64,000 nt of DNA from Bacteroidia bacterium. GTDB lineage: Bacteria; Bacteroidota; Bacteroidia; B-17B0; Aurantibacillaceae. The notes under the pieces were generated by a model. The model saw nothing but the letters and a program-made list of their open reading frames with translations, was not told the origin of the DNA and searched no databases. Position 1 is the stretch's first letter. Each line of letters opens with the position of its first letter. The position numbers were made by a program, and so were the translations under genes. The stretch lies in assembly GCA_026415195.1 (NCBI GenBank), contig JAOAHO010000003.1:24618-88617 (forward strand), in the 5' to 3' direction. Shown here piece after piece: positions 1-7,581 of this stretch.

Positions 1-53
1 AAGAAGGCCGCCAAAACAACCGCCGCACGGAATTTAAGATTTTGGAAAAATAA
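1..53 (+). CDS. C-terminal end of an OmpA-family protein (partial)
   Basis: Reading frame 3 from the left edge gives EGRQNNRRTEFKILEK followed by TAA at 51-53. The GRQxNRRxEFKI pattern is the usual last strand of the OmpA-like peptidoglycan-binding domain; a complete protein at 46508-48877 ends in the same way (GRQKNRRVEMKV). Only about 16 codons lie in the window, so the rest of the protein is unknown. It precedes the OmpH/Skp pair on the same strand, so the three genes may belong to one outer-envelope cluster. Confidence 0.7.
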   Translation, partial: EGRQNNRRTEFKILEK

Positions 54-152
54 TTTTTAATTATTTTGATTTACAACAAATGGCATTTATATGGCTTTCA
101 TGAATTTCTAAAAAAAACCAAAAATATCTCTAAAAGCGCTTTTTTCCGTAAC

Positions 153-169
153 TTGGCACGTTAATTGAA
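153..169 (+). promoter_or_regulatory. possible sigma-54-like promoter
   Basis: TTGGCACG, four bases, then TTGAA resembles the -24/-12 consensus TGGCACG-N4-TTGC, with GA in place of the -12 GC. The predicted start of transcription would be near 180, only a few bases before the ATG at 184, which weakens the call. It rests on motif match alone. Confidence 0.3.
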
Positions 170-183
170 TTTAATATCAGGGC

Positions 184-702
184 ATGAAGCAATTGTTACT
201 TGTCACTTTGATTTTAAGCCTAGGTTTCTTATATCCCCAACAGGCGGCCAAATTCGGTTATGTGGACTCGGAATATATCCTTTCGAAAATACCCGAGTTC
301 AAGCAGGCCCAGCAGGAACTCGACAAGCTCAGTGTGGAATGGCAAAAAGAAATCGAAGCCAAATATGCCGAAGTGGACAAATTATATAAGGCCTACCAGG
401 CCGATGCCGTTTTATTGACGGATGAGATGAAGAAAAAAAGGGAAAACGAAATCATCAATAAAGAAAAAGAAGTAAAGGAATTGCAGAAAAAGCGTTTTGG
501 AGTGGACGGGGAATTATTCAAAAAAAGGCAGGAACTGGTGAAGCCTGTCCAGGACAAAGTATATAATGCCATTAAAGCCGTGGCTGAAAAGAAAGGCCTT
601 GGCTTTGTGATGGACAAAGCAGGGCAGGTGACCCTGATGTATGCCAACCCGAAATACGACATCAGTGATGATGTACTCACTCATCTTGGATATCAAAAAT
701 AA
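184..702 (+). CDS. OmpH/Skp-family periplasmic chaperone
   Basis: A 172-residue exported protein of the OmpH/Skp family, which holds unfolded outer-membrane proteins in the periplasm and hands them to the BAM complex. Residues 1 to about 20 form a signal peptide (MKQLLLVTLILSLGFLYPQQ). The mature part opens with FGYVDSEYILSKIPEFKQAQ, the family's N-terminal strand and helix, followed by a long Lys/Glu-rich helical hairpin (about 45-130) and a C-terminal segment VAEKKGLGFVMDKAG typical of the body domain. Length is normal for the family. A second copy follows 17 bases downstream, so the two are probably co-transcribed and may form mixed trimers; that last point is inference. Confidence 0.92.
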   Translation: MKQLLLVTLILSLGFLYPQQAAKFGYVDSEYILSKIPEFKQAQQELDKLSVEWQKEIEAKYAEVDKLYKAYQADAVLLTDEMKKKRENEIINKEKEVKELQKKRFGVDGELFKKRQELVKPVQDKVYNAIKAVAEKKGLGFVMDKAGQVTLMYANPKYDISDDVLTHLGYQK

Positions 703-719
703 CATAATATATAAATACC

Positions 720-1340
720 ATGAATCCTAAAATCAAAACCCTTGCGTTCTTGGTGCTGGCCGCCATCGGATTTTCTGCAAATGCTCAGAAAATAGCCCAC
801 TTGAACCTTGACTCCCTCATCAGTTCGATGCCGGAATCGAAAACCGTTAAGGAAGAATCTCAAAACTATCTTAAATCCTTGGAAAACGAGGTGATGGCCA
901 TGACGGAAGAGTTTCAGAAAAAATATAATGACTACATGGCCAATGCCGAAAAAATGAGTGAGTTGGTAAGGAAAACCAAAGAAGAAGAACTTACGGGCAT
1001 GCAGCGCCGCATTGAAGAATTTAAAATTTCGGCACAGCAGGATTATCAGAAAAAAATGAACGAATATTTGCAACCTTTGGTGGAAAAAGCCAAGAAAGCC
1101 ATCGAGGCGGTGGCCAAAGAAAGCGGGTATAAATATGTGCTCGACGTTACGCCCGGAAACTCTAATGTACTTTATAGTGAACCCTCCGACGATATCTTCA
1201 ATGCCGTTAAAAAGAAGCTCGACTCTATGCCGCCCGCTCAAATTCCGGGCACCAAATCCAACAATAACCCACCATCAGAAAACAAGCCCAAAACCAACCC
1301 TCAAACCGGCACAGGAACTAAGCCTAAGTCGGGAAAATAA
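720..1340 (+). CDS. OmpH/Skp-family periplasmic chaperone, second copy
   Basis: A 206-residue paralogue of the preceding gene. It has a signal peptide ending near NAQ (residue about 23), then KIAHLNLDSLISSMPESKTV, the same strand-helix start, a charged coiled-coil arm and a VAKESGYKYVLDV body segment. It differs by a C-terminal tail of about 35 residues rich in Pro, Asn, Thr and Lys (residues about 172-206), likely disordered and absent from the first copy. Tandem Skp genes are common in Bacteroidota. The shared strand and short spacer suggest one operon with 184-702. Confidence 0.92.
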   Translation: MNPKIKTLAFLVLAAIGFSANAQKIAHLNLDSLISSMPESKTVKEESQNYLKSLENEVMAMTEEFQKKYNDYMANAEKMSELVRKTKEEELTGMQRRIEEFKISAQQDYQKKMNEYLQPLVEKAKKAIEAVAKESGYKYVLDVTPGNSNVLYSEPSDDIFNAVKKKLDSMPPAQIPGTKSNNNPPSENKPKTNPQTGTGTKPKSGK

Positions 1341-1386
1341 TTCTTTAAACAAAACAACTTTTTTCTTGTTAGGCATTCATAATCCG

Positions 1387-2262
1387 ATGCCTGTTGCCTA
1401 TTCTGTAAAAGACATAGAATTTATTACCGGCATTCCGGGAACGTTACTCAGGACTTGGGAAAGAAGATATGGCTTCCCCAGGCCTCGAAGAAACAAGGAA
1501 AATAATTTCAGATATTATTCCGATTCTGACCTTTTGCGCCTTTTGCAGGTTCAAATTTTAAATCGCAAAGGATACAGGGTTTCGGAACTTATTTCCATGA
1601 ATGATGAGGAAATCCGGGAACTCATCGAGGAATATTTTAAGCCGAATACTTCTTTACCCGGGCGGGAAGATTTATATTACTGTTTGCATAATTTGGATGA
1701 AGAAAAATTTCATACGTGGGTAGATCATTCGGTTGAAAAATTCGGATTTGAATTTACATTTGAAAATTCCATACTTCCTTTTTTACGTTATGTGGGCGAT
1801 TTATGGTTTATGAAAATCATCACGCCCGTGCATGAACATTTTGTATCGAACCTGGTCAGGCAAAAGCTTTTTAGAGCTATAGATGCATTGCCTAAAGTCA
1901 AATCCGATAAGCAAGATACGGTTTGGATTTTTTTTCTGAATGCATATGAATTACATGAACTTGCATTGTTGTATTACTATTATCTAGCGAAAAAGAGCGG
2001 TAAAAAATCGCTTTATTTGGGACCTTGCGTGCCTTTGGAGGACTTAGCAGTTTCGGCTTCTTTTTTTGGAAAAAAAATCCTGGTAACCACTTTCACTTCC
2101 CCAATACGAAATACCACCCATGAAAATTACATAGAAATGCTGAAGGAGAAAATTAAACCGGACAAATTGTATTTCAGTTGCGCGCCGGACCTTTTCGATG
2201 TAAATAAATTTGAAGAAAACTATTTCAGGAATTATGAGGATTTCAAAAAGCTGTTATTTTAA
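1387..2262 (+). CDS. MerR-family regulator with CarH/LitR-type B12-binding module
   Basis: A 291-residue regulator. Residues 5-75 are a MerR winged helix (YSVKDIEFITGIPGTLLRTW, then ERRYGFPRPRR). Residues about 90-175 form the helical cap of methionine-synthase-type B12 modules and contain W140, nine residues, then E150-H151, the Wx9EH signature of CarH/LitR photoreceptors. Residues 180-291 are the Rossmann part with E188-L-H190-E-L-A193, matching the ExHxxG lower-ligand motif except for the final Gly. The later motif that is usually GG reads SC (LYFSCAPDLF). CarH proteins bind adenosylcobalamin, repress DNA in the dark and release it in light. Start chosen at ATG 1387 (MPVAYS): the frame is open further upstream but that part overlaps the ompH gene and has no domain. 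No carotenoid genes are adjacent. Confidence 0.85.
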   Translation: MPVAYSVKDIEFITGIPGTLLRTWERRYGFPRPRRNKENNFRYYSDSDLLRLLQVQILNRKGYRVSELISMNDEEIRELIEEYFKPNTSLPGREDLYYCLHNLDEEKFHTWVDHSVEKFGFEFTFENSILPFLRYVGDLWFMKIITPVHEHFVSNLVRQKLFRAIDALPKVKSDKQDTVWIFFLNAYELHELALLYYYYLAKKSGKKSLYLGPCVPLEDLAVSASFFGKKILVTTFTSPIRNTTHENYIEMLKEKIKPDKLYFSCAPDLFDVNKFEENYFRNYEDFKKLLF

Positions 2263-2354
2263 GATTGATATATACGAAACCATACAAATTAGATTATAAT
2301 CAAAGAATTTTATTTGTCTAAAAACCCGGAAATGGCATAAACGTAATATTTCAT

Positions 2355-2383
2355 AAAATAAAAAATCCCGATTGACGGGATTT
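2355..2383 (-). terminator. Rho-independent terminator of tRNA-Ser(UGA)
   Basis: An 8-bp perfect stem (2363-2370 with 2376-2383, loop of 5) is followed on the minus strand by a T-rich tract. It lies just past the tRNA 3' end. Confidence 0.75.
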
Positions 2384-2393
2384 AAGACAGGAG

Positions 2394-2480
2394 CGGAGAG
2401 AGAGGGATTCGAACCCCCGGACCCCGCAAAGGGTCAACAGTTTTCAAGACTGCCGCATTCGACCACTCTGCCATCTCTCC
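2394..2480 (-). tRNA. tRNA-Ser (anticodon UGA)
   Basis: The minus strand folds as a type II tRNA of 87 nt. The acceptor stem is GGAGAGA/TCTCTCC with discriminator G, the anticodon loop is CTTGAAA with TGA, there is a long variable arm, and the T-arm contains GGTTCGAATCC. CCA is not encoded. Serine identity follows from the anticodon and the long variable arm. Confidence 0.95.
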
Positions 2481-2543
2481 GCTACAAAATTAACTATTTT
2501 TCTATACTGCCCAATATTTTTTTGAGTAATTTTAATACTATAA

Positions 2544-4025
2544 ATGAGCATTAAATTCAAATTTTGCAAATTTTTGTTCACTGCCTTTTCTTTGCATTGT
2601 ATTTCTCAAGCCATTTATTTTCACCATGCCCTCTTTCGTCTCCCCGATGGAAAACCATATCTGGAAACCTATATGGCCGTGGACGGCAAATATTTCCCCT
2701 ATGATAAAAAGGATAACAACCAGTTCCAGGTTAGCGTTTCTTTTAAGGTTTTGCTTAAAAAAGAAAATGATCCCGAAATCCTTCTGAATCAGTATTCTCT
2801 GAAAAGCCCCTTCTTTTCCGACACCAACAAAATCCCCGTATTTCTTGACGTGCAACGTTATGCACTAACTCCCGGCAATCAGAGAATCATTATTCAACTT
2901 CTTGATCATAAAACCAAAACCGTGCTTCAGGAACACCCTATTGCGCTGAATGTACCTTCAAAAACAGAAAAAATATTTTTTTCCGACATTGAGTGGGTAG
3001 AAAGGTACCAGAAAAGCCAAAACACTTCATCTCCGTTTTTTAAGTCAGGACATGAAGTATTTCCGTATCTGGTGAATTACTTCCCCGAAAAAACCAATAC
3101 ATTATGTTTTTATACCGAGGCGTACTGTTTTTCAAATCTGAATTCTACACTAACGGTTCAATGCAGAATTATGGATGCGGATGATAACGTACCGGTGAAG
3201 GGATATCTTAAAAAAACGCCTTGGAATGATATCACCAAGCCTTTGCCTCTCCTTGGACAATTCGAAATCAGTGCATTGCCAAGCGGAAATTATTATCTTG
3301 AATTTCGTGTTTTAAATAATAACGATTCAGTATTGGCTTCTGCACTGCATTTTTTTCAAAGGAAAAATTTTTTCGGAAAAAAAAGTCAGGCCATTACAGC
3401 CTCAGGTATGACCATCGAAAAATATGTCCGTCAGATTAAAAATTTTGATACACTTTATATGCATATTGAATGTCTTTACCCGATTTCTTCAGAAATTGAA
3501 AAGGAACGACAGTTTAATCACCTGAAAACCAAAGACACTTCCAACATGAGGAATTACCTGATTCACTTCTGGACAAAAAAATCTGCCGACACCATCAATC
3601 CTTATGTTCTTTGCAAAAACTACATGCAGCAGGTGTATGAAGCCAATGCCCTTTTTAGGTGCGGAAAGCAAAAGGGTTATAACACCGAGCAGGGAAGGGT
3701 GTATTTGCAATACGGCAAGCCCAGCCAGGTGGCAGCCATGTATAATGAAGCCAATACTTTCCCCTATGAAATCTGGCACTACTACAGAAGCTTCGACCAA
3801 ACCGAACAACGCTATGTTACGAACCGCCGCTTTGTATTTGTGAACAACAATATTGCCGACCATTGCTTTCGCCTGGTGCATTCCGACATGCGCGGTGAAA
3901 TCAACAACGAACGCTGGCGTTACGACGTAATGAAGCGCTTCAATAACGGCATACAAAACGACAGCAACATCCCCGTGGAGTCGCAGAACACCCAGATGAA
4001 CGACCTTTTTCAAACGCCACGCTGA
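2544..4025 (+). CDS. GWxTD domain-containing protein
   Basis: A 493-residue protein with a hydrophobic N-terminus (about 1-25) consistent with export. Near residue 378 it carries GYNTEQGRVYLQYGKPSQV and then PYEIWHYY, the core of the GWxTD domain found almost only in Bacteroidota and related phyla; the Trp of the name is Tyr here. The first two thirds look like beta-rich domains. Molecular function is unknown. It ends 11 bases before the glycosyltransferase at 4037 on the same strand, so the two are likely co-transcribed. Confidence 0.8.
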   Translation: MSIKFKFCKFLFTAFSLHCISQAIYFHHALFRLPDGKPYLETYMAVDGKYFPYDKKDNNQFQVSVSFKVLLKKENDPEILLNQYSLKSPFFSDTNKIPVFLDVQRYALTPGNQRIIIQLLDHKTKTVLQEHPIALNVPSKTEKIFFSDIEWVERYQKSQNTSSPFFKSGHEVFPYLVNYFPEKTNTLCFYTEAYCFSNLNSTLTVQCRIMDADDNVPVKGYLKKTPWNDITKPLPLLGQFEISALPSGNYYLEFRVLNNNDSVLASALHFFQRKNFFGKKSQAITASGMTIEKYVRQIKNFDTLYMHIECLYPISSEIEKERQFNHLKTKDTSNMRNYLIHFWTKKSADTINPYVLCKNYMQQVYEANALFRCGKQKGYNTEQGRVYLQYGKPSQVAAMYNEANTFPYEIWHYYRSFDQTEQRYVTNRRFVFVNNNIADHCFRLVHSDMRGEINNERWRYDVMKRFNNGIQNDSNIPVESQNTQMNDLFQTPR

Positions 4026-4036
4026 TAAGCACCTCA

Positions 4037-5056
4037 ATGAAAAAAATCCTGGTAGCCATCTTAAACTGGAACGGCAAACACTATTTGGAAAAATTTCTAC
4101 CTGATATCATACTTCGTTCGGAAGAAGCGGATATTCTGATTATTGACAATGCCAGTACCGACGGAAGCGCCGGGTTTGTTCGTGATAAATTCCCGAACGT
4201 AAAAATTAAAGTACTGGACAAAAACTACGGCTTTGCCGGGGGATATAACAAAGGGTTGGAAGGAGAAGATTATCCTTATTATGTGCTTTTGAACAATGAT
4301 GTCGAGGTGAGCGAAGGATGGTTGTTGCCCATGGTGAAATGGATGGAAGAGCATCCCCAAACGGGGGCCTTGCAGCCCAAGTTGCTGCAATACGACAGAA
4401 GGAGTTATTTTGAATACTCAGGAGCATGCGGAGGGCATTTGGATAAATGGGGATTTCCTTTTTGCCGCGGAAGGGTGTTCGACACCCTGGAAGAAGACCG
4501 TGGGCAATACGACGAGCCCGGTAAGATTTTCTGGGCATGTGGGGCAGCCATGATGGTCAGGGCCGAGGCATTTAAAAAAGCCGGCGGATTCGACGATCGT
4601 TTTTTTGCCCACATGGAAGAAATTGATTTGTGCTGGAGGTTAAGGCAGATGGGGTATGATATATATAATTGCTCTGCATCGGTTGTTTATCATGTGGGAG
4701 GGGGGACATTGAAAACGCAGAGTGTCCGGAAGTATTACCTGAACTTCAGGAATTCCCTTTATTGCCTGGTAAAAAACCATCCGAAAAACACATGGAGTAT
4801 TATATTGATACGATTAATGTTGGACGGGTTGGCTTCATTATATTTCCTGATTAAGGGAAATTTTAAGGTGATGATGGGGGTATTGCAGGCCCATGCGGTA
4901 TTTTATATTCATTTACCTGCATTAATAAAATATCGCCTGAACAGAAAAAAAATCCTGAGCTCTTATATGGATGTATATCCGGATTATGAAGGTTCTATTG
5001 TTTTAAAGTATTACTTCCTTAGAAAGAATACTTATGAGCAATTAAATAAAAAGTAA
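4037..5056 (+). CDS. family 2 glycosyltransferase, rhamnosyltransferase-like
   Basis: A 339-residue GT-A enzyme. It starts ILVAILNWNGKHYLEKFL, then IDNASTDGS (sugar-nucleotide site) and NNDVEV near residue 85 (DxD-like metal site). W-rich GFDDRFFAHMEEIDLCWRLR around 187-206 carries the acceptor-side ED motif and HVGGGT follows. This arrangement is typical of WbbL/RfbF-like rhamnosyl- or glycosyltransferases that build surface polysaccharide. A C-terminal hydrophobic stretch (about 260-300) suggests membrane association. The sugar donor cannot be read from sequence. The IS30 element begins about 315 bases downstream. Confidence 0.88.
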   Translation: MKKILVAILNWNGKHYLEKFLPDIILRSEEADILIIDNASTDGSAGFVRDKFPNVKIKVLDKNYGFAGGYNKGLEGEDYPYYVLLNNDVEVSEGWLLPMVKWMEEHPQTGALQPKLLQYDRRSYFEYSGACGGHLDKWGFPFCRGRVFDTLEEDRGQYDEPGKIFWACGAAMMVRAEAFKKAGGFDDRFFAHMEEIDLCWRLRQMGYDIYNCSASVVYHVGGGTLKTQSVRKYYLNFRNSLYCLVKNHPKNTWSIILIRLMLDGLASLYFLIKGNFKVMMGVLQAHAVFYIHLPALIKYRLNRKKILSSYMDVYPDYEGSIVLKYYFLRKNTYEQLNKK

Positions 5057-5115
5057 GAATGTATTACTTTTACTACATAACAATAAAAAATGTTATTTTA
5101 AATTTTTGAAAAAAA

Positions 5116-5364
5116 CTAATGGAATTTACATTTATTTTCTAGGTATTGCGGATTAATTTTATTAAAAAAGAACCTGATGGTATAAAGTTTTGAATTACCT
5201 TTTTTAGTTATAAGATAAGAAAGCCCTTGTTTATCAAGCAAAGGATATAATGAAAGATTTTTCATTGATTTCAAATGTTCCGATGGGATAAATCCGGTAA
5301 TATCATATTCACAAACTTTATTAAACATGCAATCATAAAAAGCAATCATTGCTCTGTTTTCCAA
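5116..5364 (-). CDS. short unknown ORF beside the IS30 element, possibly a 5'-truncated remnant
   Basis: An 82-codon frame beginning at TTG (5364), with an internal ATG at codon 6. I do not recognise the product. The frame runs up to the left end of the IS30 element, where a stop arises, so it may be the 3' part of a gene cut by insertion. However, none of the three minus-strand frames just right of the element continues it. It could also be chance coding. The surroundings are AT-rich and there is no convincing promoter. Confidence 0.3.
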   Translation of the reverse strand: MENRAMIAFYDCMFNKVCEYDITGFIPSEHLKSMKNLSLYPLLDKQGLSYLITKKGNSKLYTIRFFFNKINPQYLENKCKFH

Positions 5365-5401
5365 AAGCTGGATTCAACAAATAAGTGCAATTTTTTAAAA
5401 G

Positions 5402-5435
5402 AAGGAAAAATGCCTTTTGAGCATTTTTCCTTTTT
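5402..5435 (+). terminator. hairpin plus T tract at the left end of IS30
   Basis: A perfect 12-bp stem (5402-5413 with 5421-5432, loop of 7) runs into a T tract. It would stop transcription entering from outside the element before it reaches the transposase, a known way for insertion sequences to limit impinging transcription. Confidence 0.65.
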
Positions 5436-5441
5436 GACTGA

Positions 5442-5461
5442 GTAGCGCATTTTTGCGTTAC
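5442..5461 (+). other. second hairpin immediately before the transposase start
   Basis: GTAGCGCA, TTTT, TGCGTTAC form an 8-bp stem with one G-T pair, ending four bases before the ATG at 5466. It could hide the ribosome-binding region. The role is inferred. Confidence 0.45.
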
Positions 5462-5465
5462 CTAT

Positions 5466-6471
5466 ATGAATAAAAAATACAAACAACTCAGTCGTGAACA
5501 AAGATACCAAATTCACGCGTTACTCAAAGAAGGATATCTTCAAAAAGATATTGCCCAAAATTTGGGTGTCCACCCCTCCACCATATGTCGGGAACTTAAA
5601 CGAAATGTGGGAAAAAGGGGTAGAAGAGCCGGAGAATACCTTCCCGAACGTGCTCACTGCAAAGCCGTTCTTAGACATAAAACTAAGCCCAAAAAGATAA
5701 AGTTTACTAAAGAAATGAAAGACATGGTGAGTTGGTATTTAAAAGAGGAAAGAGGGAGCCCGGAATTGATCAGCCATGCTGTTGATCAAGTGGAAGTAAG
5801 CCATGAAACAATATATCGTTGGATATGGGAATGTAAGCATTCGTTCAGCCGTTCTTGCAGGCCATACAAAAATTTATACCGATACCTGAGGCATGGAAAA
5901 AGAAAACGCAAAAGAGGCTGTAGTTATGATCGTCGTGGGAATACTCCCGATAGGGTTTTTATAGACCAAAGGCCTGTAGCGGCATCAAAACGCAGCCGTA
6001 TTGTATTGGGGACTGGGAAGTAGATTTAATGATGGGAAAAAATCACCAAGGCGCCATATTGGTAATGACCGACAGAACTTCTTTACACACTCGCCTTGTC
6101 AAACTTCCTTCCAAAGATACCCAAGTGGTAGAAAAGGGTATAGAAACTGTTTTAGAAGACCTGAAAAACGTGATGAAGCATCATACTTTAACTTTCGATA
6201 ATGATAAGGCCTTTGCTCTTCATCAACAAATTGCTCGCAAATATGGGGTTAAAACTTATTTTACTCGTCCATATTGCAGCCAGGATAAGGGAACTATTGA
6301 AAATAGAATAGGAACATTAAGAATGTTTATACCAAAAAAACAAACCTTAACTTTGTTACGGAAAAAATGTTAAACACTATACAAAACAAAATTAATAATC
6401 GTCCGGTAAGAAAATTTAACTATCTTACCGCTAACCAAATGCTACTCAAAAAAAATGCACTTATTACTTGA
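5466..6471 (+). pseudogene. IS30-family transposase with two frame breaks
   Basis: The N-terminal part (5466-6023) has the IS30 helix-turn-helix (KDIAQNLGVHPSTICRELKR). The frame then stops at TAG 6021-6023. The adjacent frame restores GDWEVDLMMG (first catalytic Asp), TFDNDKAF (second Asp) and CSQDKGTIENRIGTLR (Glu), and stops at 6373. A third segment adds NTIQNKINNRPVRKFNYLTA up to TGA 6469-6471. Each junction needs one extra base: in the GGGG run near 6009 and in the A7 run near 6333. Adding both bases gives a full-length enzyme with an intact DDE triad. The A7 run sits in frame as A AAA AAA, a classic -1 slippery string, so translation across the second break is conceivable; the first break is a poor slip site. 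Most simply it is a recently inactivated gene. Confidence 0.8.
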
Positions 6472-6576
6472 ACTTACAATGTTTAATTAATCTTTAATGA
6501 TCAATATCATTTTATAAAAAAATTTTAATGATTTGTATCAACATTATATGGCCAATTAAGAATAATTTTGGCTTTC

Positions 6577-7566
6577 ATGAAAGTGCTTCATTACAGTACG
6601 CATGGCTTTGACAGGAAGTTTCTGGAAATTGCCGGCACTAACATTCATGAGTTTTATTTTACCGAAGATGGGCTAAATTCAGAAACTGCCGAACTGGCAA
6701 AGGGTTTTGAGGCCATAACGTTGTTTACATCGGACGATGCTTCTTCCGAAGTTTTGAAAAAACTTGCCGCATCCGGCATACGATATATTTGCCTGCGTTC
6801 AGCCGGTTTTGATCATGTGGACTTAAATACGGCTCGTGAACTTAATATACGTGTAGCCAACGTCCCTGCTTATTCTCCACACGCCGTTGCCGAACATGCG
6901 CTTATGCTATTAATGGCATTAAACAGAAAAATTATTCAGGCCACAAAACTTTTCAGCATGAATGATTTCCGGCTCGACACCCTGGTTGGTTTTAATGTCT
7001 TCGGCAAAACGGCAGGCGTGGTGGGCACGGGAAAAATCGGATCCGTATTCGTGCGCATACTTCTTGGTATGGGATGCAGGGTTTTGGCGTATGATATAAA
7101 TCCGAGTACGGAATTTTCAGGTACGGAAAATTTTCAATACACGGACTTGGATACATTATGCATGAAATCGGATATCATTTCCCTTTTTTGCCCGCTAAAT
7201 TCATCAACACGATATCTTTTCGACAAAAAAAGATTTTCGATTATGAAAAAAGGAGTTATCTTTATTAATACGGCAAGAGGGGCTATTGTGAATACGTCGG
7301 ATTTGATCGAGGCAATTGAAAACGGAACGGTCGGAGCCGCAGGCCTGGATGTTTATGAAAATGAAAAACCCTTGTATTTCAAAGATCTGAGAGGCCGTAT
7401 CATCAACGATCCTCTTTTTGAAAAACTTCGCAATATGCCACAAGTGTTGTTAACGGCCCATCAGGCATTCCTGACCAAAGAAGCTTTGGAAGGTATTGCA
7501 AACACGACCGTAAGAAATTTATCGGAGTGGGAAAAATTCGGAAAATCAGTAAACGATTTAATTTAA
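6577..7566 (+). CDS. ldhA: D-2-hydroxyacid dehydrogenase, probable D-lactate dehydrogenase
   Basis: A 329-residue enzyme of the D-isomer 2-hydroxyacid dehydrogenase family, expected to interconvert pyruvate and D-lactate with NADH in the cytoplasm. Visible motifs: CLRSAGFDHVDL, typical of the LdhA subgroup; the Rossmann GTGKIG near 151-156; NTARG (catalytic Arg) near 235; the Glu region YENEKP near 262; and LTAHQAF (catalytic His) near 295. A TTG nine bases upstream is in frame, but ATG 6577 gives the normal MKVLHYSTHGFD start. It lies 15 bases before the protease gene at 7582 on the same strand. Confidence 0.88.
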   Translation: MKVLHYSTHGFDRKFLEIAGTNIHEFYFTEDGLNSETAELAKGFEAITLFTSDDASSEVLKKLAASGIRYICLRSAGFDHVDLNTARELNIRVANVPAYSPHAVAEHALMLLMALNRKIIQATKLFSMNDFRLDTLVGFNVFGKTAGVVGTGKIGSVFVRILLGMGCRVLAYDINPSTEFSGTENFQYTDLDTLCMKSDIISLFCPLNSSTRYLFDKKRFSIMKKGVIFINTARGAIVNTSDLIEAIENGTVGAAGLDVYENEKPLYFKDLRGRIINDPLFEKLRNMPQVLLTAHQAFLTKEALEGIANTTVRNLSEWEKFGKSVNDLI

Positions 7567-7581
7567 AATTATTTGATTGTT

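Larger units (their letters stand above)
5372..6472 (+). mobile_element. IS30-family insertion sequence, about 1.1 kb
   Basis: Bounded by imperfect inverted repeats: 5372-5398 on the left and the reverse complement of 6446-6472 on the right share TTCAA and AATAAGTGCA followed by a T tract. The element holds one transposase gene on the plus strand, which is frameshifted, and two hairpins in its leader. No clear direct repeat of the target was found at the flanks, consistent with an old insertion or slightly misplaced ends. The TGA of the transposase lies inside the right repeat. Confidence 0.8.

Noticed and set aside
693..1241. Long minus-strand frame opposite the second ompH gene
   Set aside because: It is the antisense shadow of a clear OmpH/Skp gene and has no domain of its own.
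1135..1386. Upstream extension of the MerR gene
   Set aside because: It overlaps ompH coding sequence out of frame and adds no recognisable domain; ATG 1387 gives the normal MerR start.
5365..6480. Target-site direct repeats of the IS30 insertion
   Set aside because: No matching 2-4 base repeat was found next to the inverted repeats as drawn.
6532..6570. Promoter TTTG...TAATTTTG ahead of ldhA
   Set aside because: The boxes are 27 bases apart, beyond the usual range, and the -7 box nearly touches the start codon.
6473..6576. Continuation of the 82-codon ORF (5116-5364) on the right of the IS30 element
   Set aside because: All three minus-strand frames hit stops soon and none continues the frame, so a split gene could not be shown.
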